Program-made: the position numbers and the translations under genes
In this document: piece by piece, positions 10,473 to 23,923 of the stretch
How the letters are laid out: each line of letters starts with the position of its first letter
Numbering within the stretch: the first letter of the stretch is position 1
Notes under the pieces: generated by a model
The model's input: only the letters and a program-made list of their open reading frames with translations
Database searches by the model: none
Told to the model about the DNA's origin: nothing
Assembly: GCF_037975245.1 (NCBI RefSeq)
Contig: NC_092574.1
Location: 27,698,713-27,762,712 of the forward strand
DNA from: Apostichopus japonicus
Taxonomy: Eukaryota > Echinodermata > Holothuroidea > Aspidochirotida > Stichopodidae
Direction: 5' to 3'
DNA length: 64,000 nt

Positions 10473-11412
10473 TTGTGTGTGTACCTCTGTGCGTCTACCT
10501 CTCCCTGTGTACCTTTCCATGTGTGTGTTCCTCTCCGTGTGTGTGTTCCTCTCCGTGTGTGTGTTCCTCTCCGTGTGTGTGTTCCTCTCCGTGTGTGTGT
10601 ACCTCTCCGTGTGTGTGTTCCTCTCCGTGTGTGTGTTCCTCTCCGTGTGTGTGTACCTCTCCGTGTGTGTGTACCTCTCCGTGTGTGTGTACCTCTCCGT
10701 GTGTGTGTTCCTCTCCGTGTGTGTGTTCCTCTCCGTGTGTGTGTTCCTCTCCGTGTGTGTGTTCCTCTCCGTGTGTGTGTACCTCTCCGTGTGTGTGTTC
10801 CTCTCCGTGTGTGTGTACCTCTCCGTGTGTGTGTTCCTCTCCGTGTGTGTGTACCTCTCCGTGTGTGTGTTCCTCTCCGTGTGTGTGTTCCTCTCCGTGT
10901 GTGTGTTCCTCTCCGTGTGTGTGTTCCTCTCCGTGTGTGTGTTCCTCTCCGTGTGTGTGTTCCTCTCCGTGTGTGTGTTCCTCTCCGTGTGTGTGTTCCT
11001 CTCCGTGTGTGTGTTCCTCTCCGTGTGTGTGTACCTCTCCGTGTGTGTGTTCCTCTCCGTGTGTGTGTTCCTCTCCGTGTGTGTGTTCCTCTCCGTGTGT
11101 GTGTTCCTCTCCGTGTGTGTGTTCCTCTCCGTGTGTGTGTTCCTCTCCGTGTGTGTGTTCCTCTCCGTGTGTGTGTTCCTCTCCGTGTGTGTGTTCCTCT
11201 CCGTGTGTGTGTACCTCTCCGTGTGTGTGTTCCTCTCCGTGTGTGTGTTCCTCTCCGTGTGTGTGTTCCTCTCCGTGTGTGTGTTCCTCTCCGTGTGTGT
11301 GTTCCTCTCCGTGTGTGTGTACCTCTCCGTGTGTGTGTACCTCTCCGTGTGTGTGTTCCTCTCCGTGTGTGTGTTCCTCTCCGTGTGTGTGTTCCTCTCC
11401 GTGTGTGTGTAC
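10473..11412. repeat. 18-bp GTGTGTGTGTWCCTCTCC minisatellite, about 50 copies
   Basis: Near-perfect 18-bp units differ almost only by T or A at one position (TTCCTCTCC or TACCTCTCC). Because 18 is a multiple of 3 and the unit lacks stops, several frames are open across the array on both strands. These are not genes. The alternating GT tract in each unit is prone to Z-DNA. A sister array is at 22198-22497. Confidence 0.97.
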
Positions 11413-11780
11413 TCACCTTTACATTAATTGTGGAACCAGTGACTGAAAACACATCTAGAAATGTGGGACAGCAATAGCAATTGTGGGACCACTGCCTGGT
11501 CCCACAATTTACAACCTATAGAACCCTATTTTCCCATCTTCTGAGTGATCATCTTCATGAATATGCATGGTGCCAAAAATTATGTATGTTTTCTCATTGT
11601 GTCTTTTTGTGTGGAGAAAACATAAAACACTCTAAATACACACTAATTTTGATGAAGGGCTATTGTGAATAGCGCCCTCAAATGGTATGGTCAGTGGTTA
11701 GGGAAAACACACATACTGTACTTACCTCCACAATAGTATTGGGACCAGTAACTTGGTACAGTACTTTATATCTCACTTTA
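11413..11780. other. Flank of 18-bp array, with a perfect hairpin
   Basis: It contains the 13-bp perfect inverted repeat AATTGTGGGACCA / TGGTCCCACAATT (11479-11509, 5-nt loop). The segments 11403-11450 and 11726-11762 match the left flank of the second 18-bp array (22150-22215) in inverted orientation. Confidence 0.8.
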
Positions 11781-12960
11781 TATCTCTCACTTTTACAGTG
11801 TTTGTTTTGTTTATTTGCCAGCTGATTAACTCTCATTAGTTTTAATGATCTTCTGCCAGGCCTGTGCAGGATGTTCTTACTTCATATTTCAATGAAAGGA
11901 AATGTCATGACCAACCTCAGTGGACTATTTAGTACAGTAGTCCTACTGTACGTGTCATTGTAGCTTTTGGTATACACTACTGGCTTAAGAAGTACCACAC
12001 TACAGTACTTTTACTCTCAATGTACCTGCAAGCTAGAAGCTGTTATTTTTCAAGGAATGTGTCAAAACAAGTGGGTATGTAGGCTTTTTTTGTTTTCATC
12101 AGTGTAATGCCAAATTAACCATTCAGTTCTTATAACTATATTGAACTTTGATACTGGTATTAGAGTTAGAATATAACCAGCAATTTCAAATTCAAAAAAT
12201 ATATATATTTACTGCATAAACGTTTTGCTGTAAAACAATTTTGTCATGGAAGTAGACTCGTTTCGGCTTAAAATAAATCATGAAAGCATGCATTATTAAA
12301 GGAGATCAAAGAATAGGCTCATGAATTTCTTGATTGGGGTATTTCACGGCCACTAGGTAAATATCGATGGTCATGACCTTACTTGCATTGTTTATGTGAA
12401 CACCAAACGGATTTGAATTTCAGTAGAGTAGGGGTTTTGATGGAAAAAATGTCAATATAAGAATCAATTGTTAGCCATTCACACATATACTGGATATTTT
12501 GTCTTGTATCATCAAAATTTCATGAGCAAATTCACAAAAAATTACACTTCCATGTGTATCACAGATTAACAGTAAAGGACATATTGAAAATGATGATATC
12601 GAATGTTGCCCATTCAAAGAATCTTCAAGTTGAATTTTGTTTCTCATTTATGTGACATAGTGCAATTTTGATCATTATGGAGTAAGATGCTGGGGAACTT
12701 TCAATGTCTCTTCATAATCTGCTACAGAACATGTTTGGATTTTTGTTACCTCAATGAGTGGCCCTGTCCCCATCTTTTTTTCTTATTGGGGGTGGGGCCT
12801 GGGTGGGTGGGGAAGCCTGGGTGGGTGGGGGAGGCAGGGATCAACTTACTATTGAATCCATTTGTCCTATATAAATGTAACCCTTTCAGAAATCAATTTC
12901 AATGATCTATGAACGAACAGATTGGAATTAAAACAAGAACTCCCCAAGTTCTTTCTTCAG
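11781..12960. other. No gene seen (1.2 kb)
   Basis: AT-rich sequence. A short G-rich stretch, GGGTGGGTGGGG, lies at about 12790-12835. No coding or repeat signal is recognised. Confidence 0.5.
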
Positions 12961-12962
12961 CA

Positions 12963-12994
12963 GTATATATATATATGTATATATATATATATAG
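12963..12994. repeat. (TA)n microsatellite
   Basis: TATATATATATGTATATATA-type tract. Confidence 0.9.
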
Positions 12995-13640
12995 GGCACG
13001 GAAAAGTTGCCACTCATGACTTTGACTTTGGTAGCCGGGCAGATTTCCCCTCTGTCCAAGCTTAGTACGCGACTGCTTTTAACTCTTTCAAAACGCTGTA
13101 AAGTTTTCAGTTCTTTTGAATGTCAAAAGTCTAAAATGGTTTCAAAGGCAGTGCACTCCTACCCCAAATATAAGATCCATAAATATACTGTTCACCCTTA
13201 GTTTCAGTGGTGAATACAGCTTTTAGTAAAAGGAGGGTTCTCAGTGACTTTTAAAGAGGAGACCATCAGGAGACTGTCTGTTTTGTTAACTCTTGCTTTG
13301 CGCATGGTGGTCTTGGGTCCAGGGGCCTGCACAGTTTCCCTATAATAGAAGCTATATGGTTTAGTACAGATATTAGCACCATCCGTATATGACTCACCGC
13401 TATATATTCCCCTTTGATACCATGATGATCATGTAGTTAATCTATACAACCATCATGTTAAACTACCTAATGATCATATAATTGACCTCTTTATCCTATT
13501 TTCTTTCCCCTTCCCCCATTCTTTTCTTTTCCTCCTTTCCCATTTGTTTGCCTTCCCCATTTTGCTTCTTCCTTTTTTCTTTTTCCCTTTTTTAAGGGGG
13601 GAGGGGATGGGGGGATCTCCAGACGCCCCTCCCACCTGGA
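12995..13640. other. Non-coding; pyrimidine-rich tract at 13500-13600
   Basis: Nothing gene-like. About 100 bases of C/T-rich sequence with short A/G interruptions precede a G-rich stretch and the AT microsatellite. Confidence 0.5.
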
Positions 13641-13647
13641 TATGCAC

Positions 13648-13648
<1 letters not shown>

Positions 13649-13700
<52 letters not shown>
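13649..13700. repeat. (AT)n microsatellite, about 25 units
   Basis: Uninterrupted AT dinucleotides. The IYIYIY open frame on the - strand is an artefact of this tract. Confidence 0.95.
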
Positions 13701-13704
<4 letters not shown>

Positions 13705-14239
13705 ATGAAAATGTATCTTATTTGTTATTAATGGGGTACAGAGGTGATAAAGCATTTCGAGCGTCAACTCTTGTCAAAGTGCAAAACAATTATAATTCTA
13801 CCAAACAACTACAGTACCTGTAGTAAACTCAATGGCATGTCTTTGCTTAGGGGCAAGTTCAAAGCATTACAGTGTGACAATCAGAAGGCTTGTTCAATAT
13901 TCATATGGTTCTTTCACAAAGACTTAGTTATTTATTTATCAGCAATAAAATAATACAAAATAACTAGTTCTTGATAAACAGGTATAAAAATTAACTATGA
14001 ATCATTGATCCATCTATCGTATTTATGAAATATGATTAATAAATCATCCTTGTTACAGTTTGACGTCAAATGGACGAGTTTTTTGCACAAACATCTATAC
14101 CCAAAACTCTGTGAAGTTTAAACAGCTACCATATTGGAAACTCTTTTGTTGCTTTCTGCAATGTCTTATATGACACCTAATTTGTGAAAATTGTTTGGCA
14201 ATTAATTTAAATATGCAATAAAATCTTACTCAATGTAAC

Positions 14240-15063
14240 GTTGCAGCGTGACCGTTACAGCGTGACAATTGAAATGTCAATGCAAAGTCGATGTATAGCG
14301 GCACACTGTCATGTTTCAATGGTGCTTTGAAGGTACTTACAGTAGATCGTTCTGATGGTCACTACCATCAGTCTTTGATCTTAGATGTGGAAATTTGTTA
14401 AAAATACATTAATCATGAAATGAAAATTCAAATTAGCATAGCGTTACAGCGTGACACACAACAGGCAATTACAAAATTACGAATATTTTATAATGTGAAT
14501 ATAACATAAAAATGACTTGATTAAAAGATAACTTGACAATTTATGTTCCATAAACATATATCACATAGCATATCCGGAAATGTAGGTATATACAGTATCT
14601 GAGTTGAATGAAGAAGTTGGAATGGTGCCACCAGCTTTCAAAAAGGGTGTCAACTATAATTAATATGTGTTATATTTTCCCTGTCTCTATTGTTTCTCAT
14701 TAGGCATTTAAGAAGGTGAGCTGATATCTCACATTTGAAAGCTAAATCACTTTAAAGGCAACCTCATTTTAAGTGGTTGGTTCCAGGGGGGGGGGGGGGG
14801 TGGTTCAATTATGTCTGGAAATAGGACACTACATTGCAAAAGTTTGTGTGTATATCAGCTGTAACGTCACGCTGTAGCAAAATTGTTACAGCGTACGTGG
14901 CAGACTTTAATGAGTCATTAATGATGCAAGTCAGATGAACTTAAAAATGTGCTTGTATTTAATGGTTATCGATGTCTTAGTTTGGAAACAAACTTCATTG
15001 CAAATGATTGTCTTGCAAAGGAATAATTAAAAAAAACATCACAATTTACCCTTACAGCATGAC
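14240..15063. repeat. Cluster of GTTACAGCGTGAC-like motifs
   Basis: Instances are at 14240-14252 (GTTGCAGCGTGAC), 14254-14266 and 14443-14455 (both GTTACAGCGTGAC), 14866-14878 on the - strand (GCTACAGCGTGAC), 14885-14896 (GTTACAGCGTAC) and 15051-15063 (CTTACAGCATGAC). The intervening DNA is not itself repeated as far as I can see. Function unknown. Confidence 0.7.
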
Positions 15064-17780
15064 ATTTTTTTTCCAAAATCTAATTACTGTAGGTCATTGA
15101 ACAGTAATGAAATATATATGTTACAGAAATGTTAAGCCCATAGTTTGGATCTCTAGAGTTCAAACATCATGCATCAATTCAGGTTTATCATTTTTATCAT
15201 GTATATGAATGTATTAGTATCAACTTGACAACCATTATTTTTATTAATGTTGCAATTTAAATTATGCAAATTTCAATATGTTAATGACATGAAAATAGTA
15301 TTCCTTATGCAGATTAAGGAAATTTTGATTCTTAGCTTTAATTTGATACCAAATTTGTTACGATTAAACCTATTTGAAGTTTTGGGGGTCATGTCCTGTT
15401 TTGCTTGGAACTGCCCTTAGACTTGTTGCGGCTGACAAAATTCCTTAGTTATATATGCTAATTACATGAAATTGCACTTAATTAAGTCCATTCAACTCCC
15501 AAATTTCAAGTTAAGTACAGTATTGCTCGCTTCAAGCTAACTCCAAAGAGCTAGAATCGTCTTGTAGTACCTCCTACTCAACATACCTCCTTAAGAGAGG
15601 TATTGTAAATTTCATTTAAATGCACAGGCCAAAATTATGTCTAATTGTAATTATGATGCAAGAATTTTCAGTTGGCAGCAATTAAAGTGCTTTCATTTAT
15701 TCATTCACACCATGATGTAGTAGCTGAAGTTTGGTTCAATTGTGCGGCTTATATGTGTGTTTGGGGGGAGGGGTGCATTTATGAAATGAGTTTTTGAAAG
15801 CTTTTTGATGGCCACTTGAGGTCAACAGAGGCTGTTCTGAAAATTCAGTAAATGCTCTCTCAAACTGGAAGTATGGTCAATGTTGTGAATTGTGATAGTG
15901 ACAAATAGAAGCTGCTCATGGATATGGTATAGAAGAGCACCATGTTTTGCTTTAGTTTCATCCCACATGTTGTCACAGCTTGTATTATTCGATTGGAATA
16001 AAGGAAGTTAACCCTTATTTGAAAGGAAGAGAATGCCGTACAAGCACACATCATTTCTAACTTGATGTCCCAAACTTAAGTAATTGGAATGAAACTGATA
16101 TTATTATTTCTATCAATAAGAATTTTTGATTGAAATTTAAAAACCAAGGAATTTTTAACTATAGCTTTCTCCTCACTGCGATTTCACGTCAAAAGATTTG
16201 ATTAAGACACCTGTTCACATTTCTGTTTCTAATATGCAAAACCAAAAATAAGAACCTTTGAAGTGTATATAGACTATATAATGCAAGCTGTTGTGATACA
16301 AATTATGACAAATTTGAGAACCAAAAAAAAAAAGACTTCACTATATTGTGTTTACTGTACCTGTTGTACACATGCAGTCACATGCTTCATACAACTGCCA
16401 TATTTTCATGAATATCACAGTATGCCTGCAGTTAATTGTGTAAAATTACCTGTATAAAGACATTTTTACCAATGTTAAGTAGCTCCATATACTGCATACA
16501 TGATACAACTAAATAAAGTGGGCCTTAGATATTGCATGTACAGTAGTAGGCATATACTGTATATACTGGAATCCTCTTACTGCAGAAAAAAAGCCAATGT
16601 GAACCCCAAAGGTCAAATTGTCTGCCCTTCTTGGTAACTGTTTCTCTATATTTGCATACCTTTAAGGTCACATTTTCTTGACTTTAGTGGTAATGGGTCC
16701 TGTGGGAGAATCAAAAGTCACTGAGAGATTGTAGTTTATAGTTTACAGATTACAGTAAGTGTATGGTGAGTAAAGAAGTGTAAAATATAACAATAAACTT
16801 AATTTTATTTACCCATGTTTTTTTTGTTTTTTTAGGGTTTTGTAGTTCCCATGTTTTCTGAATAGTTTTTCATTACAGTGTCTGTGGAGTATGCATACTG
16901 TACATGTGTTCATTAACTAAAATAACTGAATCGTAGAGTCTGAGATTAGTAACTGTGGAAACAGTTTAGAAGAAGCTTCTAATTTGCAGGCCATTAGATT
17001 AATTTGAAAACAGTTTCAACTCTCTTTGGATAAAGACTGTTGGAGAACAATTGAAGGTAGTAGCTAAGTAATCTTGACTAATTATAATTAGTTGGCAAAT
17101 GGACTGCATACATACATGCAGACTATTGATTCTGATATATATTTTCTCCAGTCACTTTCGCACTTGTTGGTACACATTTAAAGTTGCAATGAGAAAGAAA
17201 TTACTTACCTAGAAATGTTCTCATATAAGAATTTCCACTGATTTCACTCTCTTGCCATACTAATCTATAATATAGTGTTCAGGATTCAAGAAGTGTGTTA
17301 ATTATAGATGTATTGCCACTTCACATCATTGTGCTGAATTTCAGTACAATTTTTTTTTTCCAACATACTACAAAAATAAAAGATCATCAATGTTGTTTCC
17401 TGTACCATCTAGGTTTTACAGTATGCCTTTGAATTATTTTAGTGGAAGGGAAAAAAGTATGAAGGTAAACTTCCTCTGAAGTTTTTGGCAGTCCTTGCAT
17501 GCAGTGTAATGCCATGGTTTACTTCCACCAGAGAGTTAGAGGGGGGGGGGGGGGGGTGGGTGGCACGGGGTACACTAAACTGTACCATGCCCTATATTGT
17601 TCATGCCTGTTTGGTCTCACAGTTTAAAGATCACACAAGCATGTTGGCTATATATTATTATTGAAAACTATGGTTTCCAGTCAATATCTCAAGAGTTTTC
17701 CAGTCCTACAGTATCGTAAAAGGTTAGGATAAATTAACTGTTGTATAGTGCTTATTATACTGTTATACAGTAGCCAGAAA
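15064..17780. other. No gene seen (2.7 kb)
   Basis: AT-rich intergenic DNA. Poly-G tracts occur at 14787-14802 and 17540-17556. Frequent TACTGTA/TACAGTA words occur at 16300-16600. The open frames at 15860-16054 and 16263-16457 have no recognisable domain. Confidence 0.5.
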
Positions 17781-18483
17781 GGGGAGAAGCATGAGGGAAA
17801 GACATTTTCAGTGCTCAAGGGCATATATTGTAAACCCTTGTTAAGGAATACTACTTGATAAAAATGTAAAGCTTTTTTGCATTTTTTTTTAAAAGGGTAA
17901 GTGCAAGCCCAGGAATTATTCTTTTGACTATATGCAGGTTGGTCCAACATTTTCTGTGCTCGTTCGAGCCTACTGTTAATTTTAGTGGAAACTGACAAAT
18001 TTGTTGCTTCTGCCTAGTATATAAAGCTGCCACCCTTAATGAGGGCTACTAATTGAGTATAGCCAAAAAGTACATGAAATTGGGGGTGGGGGGCACATGG
18101 GGGAACCAAATTTTCTGTGTTCAAGGGCATATCCTAAACCCCTGTTTAGGACTCCTAGTTGAGTAAAACTTAGCTCTTTTTTTTTGGCAATTTGTTTTAA
18201 AAGGGTATATTCAACATGAAGTGCAAGACCAGGAATTATCCTTCAATGATCTAAATAGGTCGGCAGGTTGGTCCCACATTTTCTGCGCTTATTAGATCGT
18301 ACTGTAAATTTGTGTGGAAACTGACATTGTTGCTTCTGCCCAGTATATAAAGCTGCCACCCTTTATAAGGTCTACCAATTGAGTAGCCAAAAAGTACATG
18401 AAAGCGAAGGGGGGGGGGGGGGGAAGGGGCACATGGGGGAACCAAAATTTCTGTGTTCAAATCAAGGGCATTTCCTAAACCCC

Positions 18484-18866
18484 TGTGGAGGGCGTTGTGG
18501 TCAAGTGGGCAGTGGATTACGTTCTAAGGATTACAGGTTCGAGCCCTGGCCAGATCATTACGTTGTGTCCTTGGGCAAGGCGCTTTATCTCCATTGCCTC
18601 TCTTCACACAGATGTATAAATGGGGACTTGCGAGGTAACTTGTAAATATAGTTGTTTGCACCCGTTGTGGCTGCACCCTAAGGGAAGTCCTCCGGGGGAC
18701 ACATGGTTGTGGTGCACTGTGGTGCCCCAGGAGAGATAGATTGAATTGTACACACTTTGGTGTGTAGGTGTGACAAGTTACCAATGACCAGGGTTAAGTT
18801 GTAAAGTCGTGTGAGAAGGCCTTGGCCCTGAACAAGTCTGTAAACCTGAAAATTAAAATTAAAAAC
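18484..18866 (+). mobile_element. tRNA-derived SINE
   Basis: The head resembles a tRNA with an A box near 18496-18510 (TGTGGTCAAGTGGGC) and a B box at 18536-18546 (GGTTCGAGCCC), which together form an RNA polymerase III type 2 promoter. The body contains TGTGTCCTTGGGCAAGGCGC, and the tail is AAATTAAAATTAAAAA. It splits a tandem unit that is intact at 18121-18190. The exact ends are uncertain; about 20 bases of the host unit are missing at the junction. Confidence 0.8.
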
Positions 18867-19855
18867 TTAGCTTTTTATTGGCAATTTGTTTTTAATGGGT
18901 ATATTCAACATGAAGACAAGACCAGGAATTATCCTTAAATGAACTAAATAGGTTGGCAGGTTGGTCCCACATTTTCTGCGCTTATTAGATCGTACTGTAA
19001 TATGTGTGTGGAAACTGACATTGTTGCTTCTGCCGAGTATATAAAGCTGCCACCCATGAGAAGGACTACAAATTGAGTAGCCAAAAAGTGCATAAAAGTG
19101 AGGGGTGGAGGAGCACACAGTTACTTCTGCCCAGTATGAAATACATGTAACAAGCTGTCATCCCTGTTGAGGACTACTAATAACAAGAAATTTAGCGTTA
19201 TTTCTTAAACAATTCTGTCGAGATATTAAAGAGGAAGTGCTAGCCCAGGAATTATCTTTAACTATATATACAGCAGGTTATTTGACAAGTTGGTCCCACA
19301 TTTTCTGTGCTCATAAGGATCTACTGTAAATGTTAGTGGGAACAGACATAATAGTTGCTTTCTGCCCATTATGTAGGACATATCAAGCTGCCACTCCTGT
19401 TAAAGACTACTAACTGAGTAAAGCTAAGCTGCTTTTTGTAAAACAATTTTGTGGGATTAATATAAAATATGAAAGGCCAGGAGTTATTCTTTGACCTTTA
19501 CAGCAGGTTATTGGCAGGTTGGTCCCACATTCCCTGTGCTCATTAGGGCCTACTGTAAATGTTATTGGGAACAGACATAATAGTTGCTTTCTGCCATTAT
19601 GTAGTACATGTCAAGCTGCAACTCCTGTTAAAGACTACTAATTGAGTAAAGCTAAGCTGCTTTTTGTAAAACAATTTTGTGGGATTAATATAAAATATGA
19701 AAGGCCAGGAGTTATTCTTTGACCTTTACAGCAGGTTATTGGCAGGTTGGTCCCACATTCCCTGTGCTCATTAGGGCCTACTGTAAATGTTATTGGGAAC
19801 AGACATAATAGTTGCTTTCTGCCATTATGTAGTACATGTCAAGCTGCAACTCCTG

Positions 19856-20857
<1,002 letters not shown>

Positions 20858-21000
20858 GTTGGTTGGTCCCACATTTTCTGTGCTCATTTGAGCCTACTGT
20901 AAATGTTAGTGCAAACTGACAACATTGTTGATTCTGCCCAGTATGAATATATACATATAAAGCTGCTATCCTTGTTGAGCACTACTAACAGAAAAAAAAA

Positions 21001-21739
21001 ACTTTAGCATTATTTCTTAAAAAGTTCTTTTAACAATACAGCAGTTATTCTGATGTATCAATTAAACAGAGAAATACTTCGAATTAGAATACCTTGATGC
21101 CAAGTTTTGTTGTGCATGAAAAGGTATTAGTTCAAACTCAAACTGAATGAAAAGTGAATTACTCTGGTCAATTTGTCAAATTATATGCAGTGCAGACTGA
21201 AAGATAAGGACAACTGTGAAAAATTGAAAATGTTCTTTTCCTAACATATTTACAGTTCCTTAACTTGACACATCTGAATGGCTAAAGGAGGATTTATGAG
21301 AGATAAATGTGTTCCTTACTTTCTGTACAGTATTCCTCCAACTTATTGAGCTGGGACGTCAACTTAAGAAAAATTCATATATATACCGTTTTTTCTGCCG
21401 ATTAAAGAAATTTCTGTTGGAAATTGCTATTGCTGAGGCAGTTTTTTTGGGAAAATATTCGCAGGATGAATATCTATTGCTGATTTCGGGGGAAACAGTA
21501 CAGAAACTTATATATAATTTATCTTTCAACTACCAAAGCTCCTTTAATTTCTGTCTTAGAGACAGAGACTAGGTATTTGTGTTCATTAGATGGTACGTCC
21601 CACAAAGGAGTTAATCCTGCATTTTGGGATTGGTACCCAAACCATTTGAAAGGTCTGCTTTTGGTCTCAGACATGTTGGAACAGCATGATTTGTGGTCCC
21701 ACATATTGGGTGTGATTCCACAAATTTAGTTTGAAACAT
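21001..21739. other. No gene seen (0.7 kb)
   Basis: AT-rich sequence. The ORF at 21309-21572 shows no known motif. Confidence 0.5.
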
Positions 21740-22150
21740 GTTTTATCTGGTCCCACAAATGATGTTTCTCAGGTGTGTTTTTTTGGTCCCACAATTTGAT
21801 CTGGTCCCACAAATGATGTTTCTCAGGTGTGTTTTGTTGGTCCCACAATTTGGTCTGGTCCCACAAATGATGTTTCTCAGGTGTGTTTTTTTGGTCCCAC
21901 AATTTGGTCTGGTCCCACAAATGATGTTTCTCAAGTGTGTTTTTTTGGTCCCACAATTTGGTCTGGTCCCACAAATGATGTTTCTCAGGTGTGTTTTTTT
22001 GGTCCCACAATTTGGTCTGGTCCCACAAATGATGTTTCTCAGGTGTGTTTTTTTGGTCCCACATATTTGGACTGGTCCCACAAAGGTGTGTTTTTAAGGT
22101 CCCACACATAAGGTGTACATTCTGGTCCCACAAATCAGGTCCCACAATTG
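21740..22150. repeat. 54-bp tandem array built on GGTCCCACAA
   Basis: Six units of CTGGTCCCACAAATGATG, TTTCTCAGGTGTGTTTTTT, GGTCCCACAATTTGGT start at about 21747 and 21801 and continue every 54 bases. Each unit holds two GGTCCCACA words. The period is a multiple of three, so frames are open on both strands by chance. The end of the array decays into single GGTCCCACA copies next to the 18-bp array. Confidence 0.93.
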
Positions 22151-22197
22151 TTGATTCAAAACGTACCAAGTTACTGGTCCCAATATTATTGTGGAGG

Positions 22198-22497
22198 TGA
22201 GTATGCGTGTACCTTTCCGTGTGTGTGTTCCTCTCCGTGTGTGTGTACCTCTCCGTGTGTGTGTTCCTCTCCGTGTGTGTTCCTCTCCGTGTGTGTGTAC
22301 CTCTCCGTGTGTGTGTACCTCTCCGTGTGTGTGTTGCGTGTCCGTGTGTGTGTTGCGTGTCCGTGTGTGTGTACCTCTCCGTGTGTGTGTTCCTCTCCGT
22401 GTGTGTGTTCCTCTCCGTGTGTGTGTACCTCTCCGTGTGTGTGTACCTCTCCGTGTGTGTGTTCCTCTCCGTGTGTGTGTTCCTCTGGGTGTGTGTG
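22198..22497. repeat. Second 18-bp GTGTGTGTGTWCCTCTCC array
   Basis: Same unit as 10473-11412, about 16 copies, including two altered GTGTGTTGCGTGTCC units at 22330-22365. A remnant of two or three units is at 22681-22712, followed by a (GT)n tract to about 22750. Confidence 0.95.
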
Positions 22498-22759
22498 CGT
22501 TTGTTTTGCTATCTGACTGAGGACTTGAACAAAAGAATTTCAGATCCTCGGTTGTGATTTCTAAAGAATCACCACGTCCTCGGAAGAATTCTATTGCAAG
22601 GGTATTGTTAAGGTTAGGGTACGTGGATTTGAACAATGGAAAATACAATGGGGTCCTCGGTCTGAATGTAATACAAACAGGTATGTACCTCTCCGTGTGT
22701 GTGTACCTCTCCGCTTGTACCTGTGTGGGTGTGTGTGTGTGTGTGTGTGTATGGGGTGC

Positions 22760-23480
22760 CTTGGCTTGTAAACACTAATCCAATGTAAAGTTTGGGTGAC
22801 GTTCATCCTTTGGTATGTGGATCCACTTCAAGAACTGTGTGTGCACACTGTGAATTTAATATAATAACTGTAAAATATGGCAAGGAATAACATAGTTTGT
22901 TGGCTTTCTGGTTTAACTGAGTTATAAAAGAATATTACCCAAAGCCGCCAAACATGAAATTATTTACTTGGATGAACAATTGACGAAAACTTTCAACACT
23001 GCTTGGACTTGAGTGTAAAACCAATGTCCACTTGACCTCTTAGGTCAAATGAGTGACATGATTGATTATAAATAGAGTGAAGTGGGGTTGCATAATTTGA
23101 TTTGTGCTGAAGTTAAAAAGCTTTAGTCTGTTAGTCCACTTCATAAAAGATGCAACTGCAAGGTACTTCTTTAGTTTTATAGTTTAGAAAAATTGAATTA
23201 GAGAAAGACTAATTTGCCTTTTTGATTCCTTGCCAGGGGCAATAGAATGTTAGTGTATGTATTCTAAGTCTGCAGATGTCACTTTAAGGGAATCACCATA
23301 TCCTCAGAAGAATTCTAGTGGTAAGGGGGTGTTCTGTAAAAGGCATATTCCATTGGCTGTAATTGATGAATTAAAATGCTGGAAACTTCCTCATTCAGCA
23401 CTTATTCATAGCATTTTATATGATGGGGATATGAGTTAATGGTTTCGATAAAATAGTAAACTTTGTACTCAAGCAGGCGG
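22760..23480. other. No gene seen (0.7 kb)
   Basis: Short words (TCACCAC/ATGTCCTCGGAAGAATTC, at 22567 and 23290) recur, suggesting fragments of one repeat. No coding signal. Confidence 0.5.
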
Positions 23481-23680
23481 ATGAGTGTGTGGGTGATGGT
23501 GTGGGTGTGACACCTTGCTTGTAAACACAATATTTGGACCAATCTCATATTTAGTATACAGTTGTGACACATTTAGTACAATTAAGAAACCTTTTATGTT
23601 TCTGTGGAGGTCAAATGTCATTTGGAGTCACTATAGGGGTCAAATTGTGGAACGTGGTTTTATAATCTACCGTATCTCCC
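23480..23680 (+). repeat. Diverged AGGTCA-type dispersed repeat
   Basis: GGATGAGTGTGTGGGTGATG, CTTGCTTGTAAACACAATAT, GGAGGTCAAATGTCATTTGG and AGTCACTATAGGGGTCAAA occur in the same order as the other copies. Confidence 0.7.
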
Positions 23681-23923
23681 ACCGACTAGCCTATAAGATA
23701 ACATATGCATTATGCATCATAACAATAGGAGAGGCTGTTGGCAATTGGATATTAGCTTAAGGGCCTTCGAAGATAAGAATCAGAAGTCTCCACCAAAGCT
23801 CCATTGACTTCAGTGTATCGGTAACTTTTGGAGTTGCCATGTACTTCGCTGCATGCATGCCAATTCACACGGGTGTTGTAATGAACGTGTACTGTTGGTA
23901 TACAAGGCTGCTATTGGAATGGA

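Noticed and set aside
10466-11477. Long open frames on both strands encoding THTRRG, CVPLRV, CVCSSP and VCVFLS repeats
   Set aside because: The 18-bp unit has no stop codon and a length divisible by three, so several frames stay open by arithmetic. There is no codon structure, start context or homology.
13474-13767. ORF with poly-IY and a Lys/Arg-rich tail
   Set aside because: It is the translation of an (AT)n tract and a pyrimidine-rich region; low complexity only.
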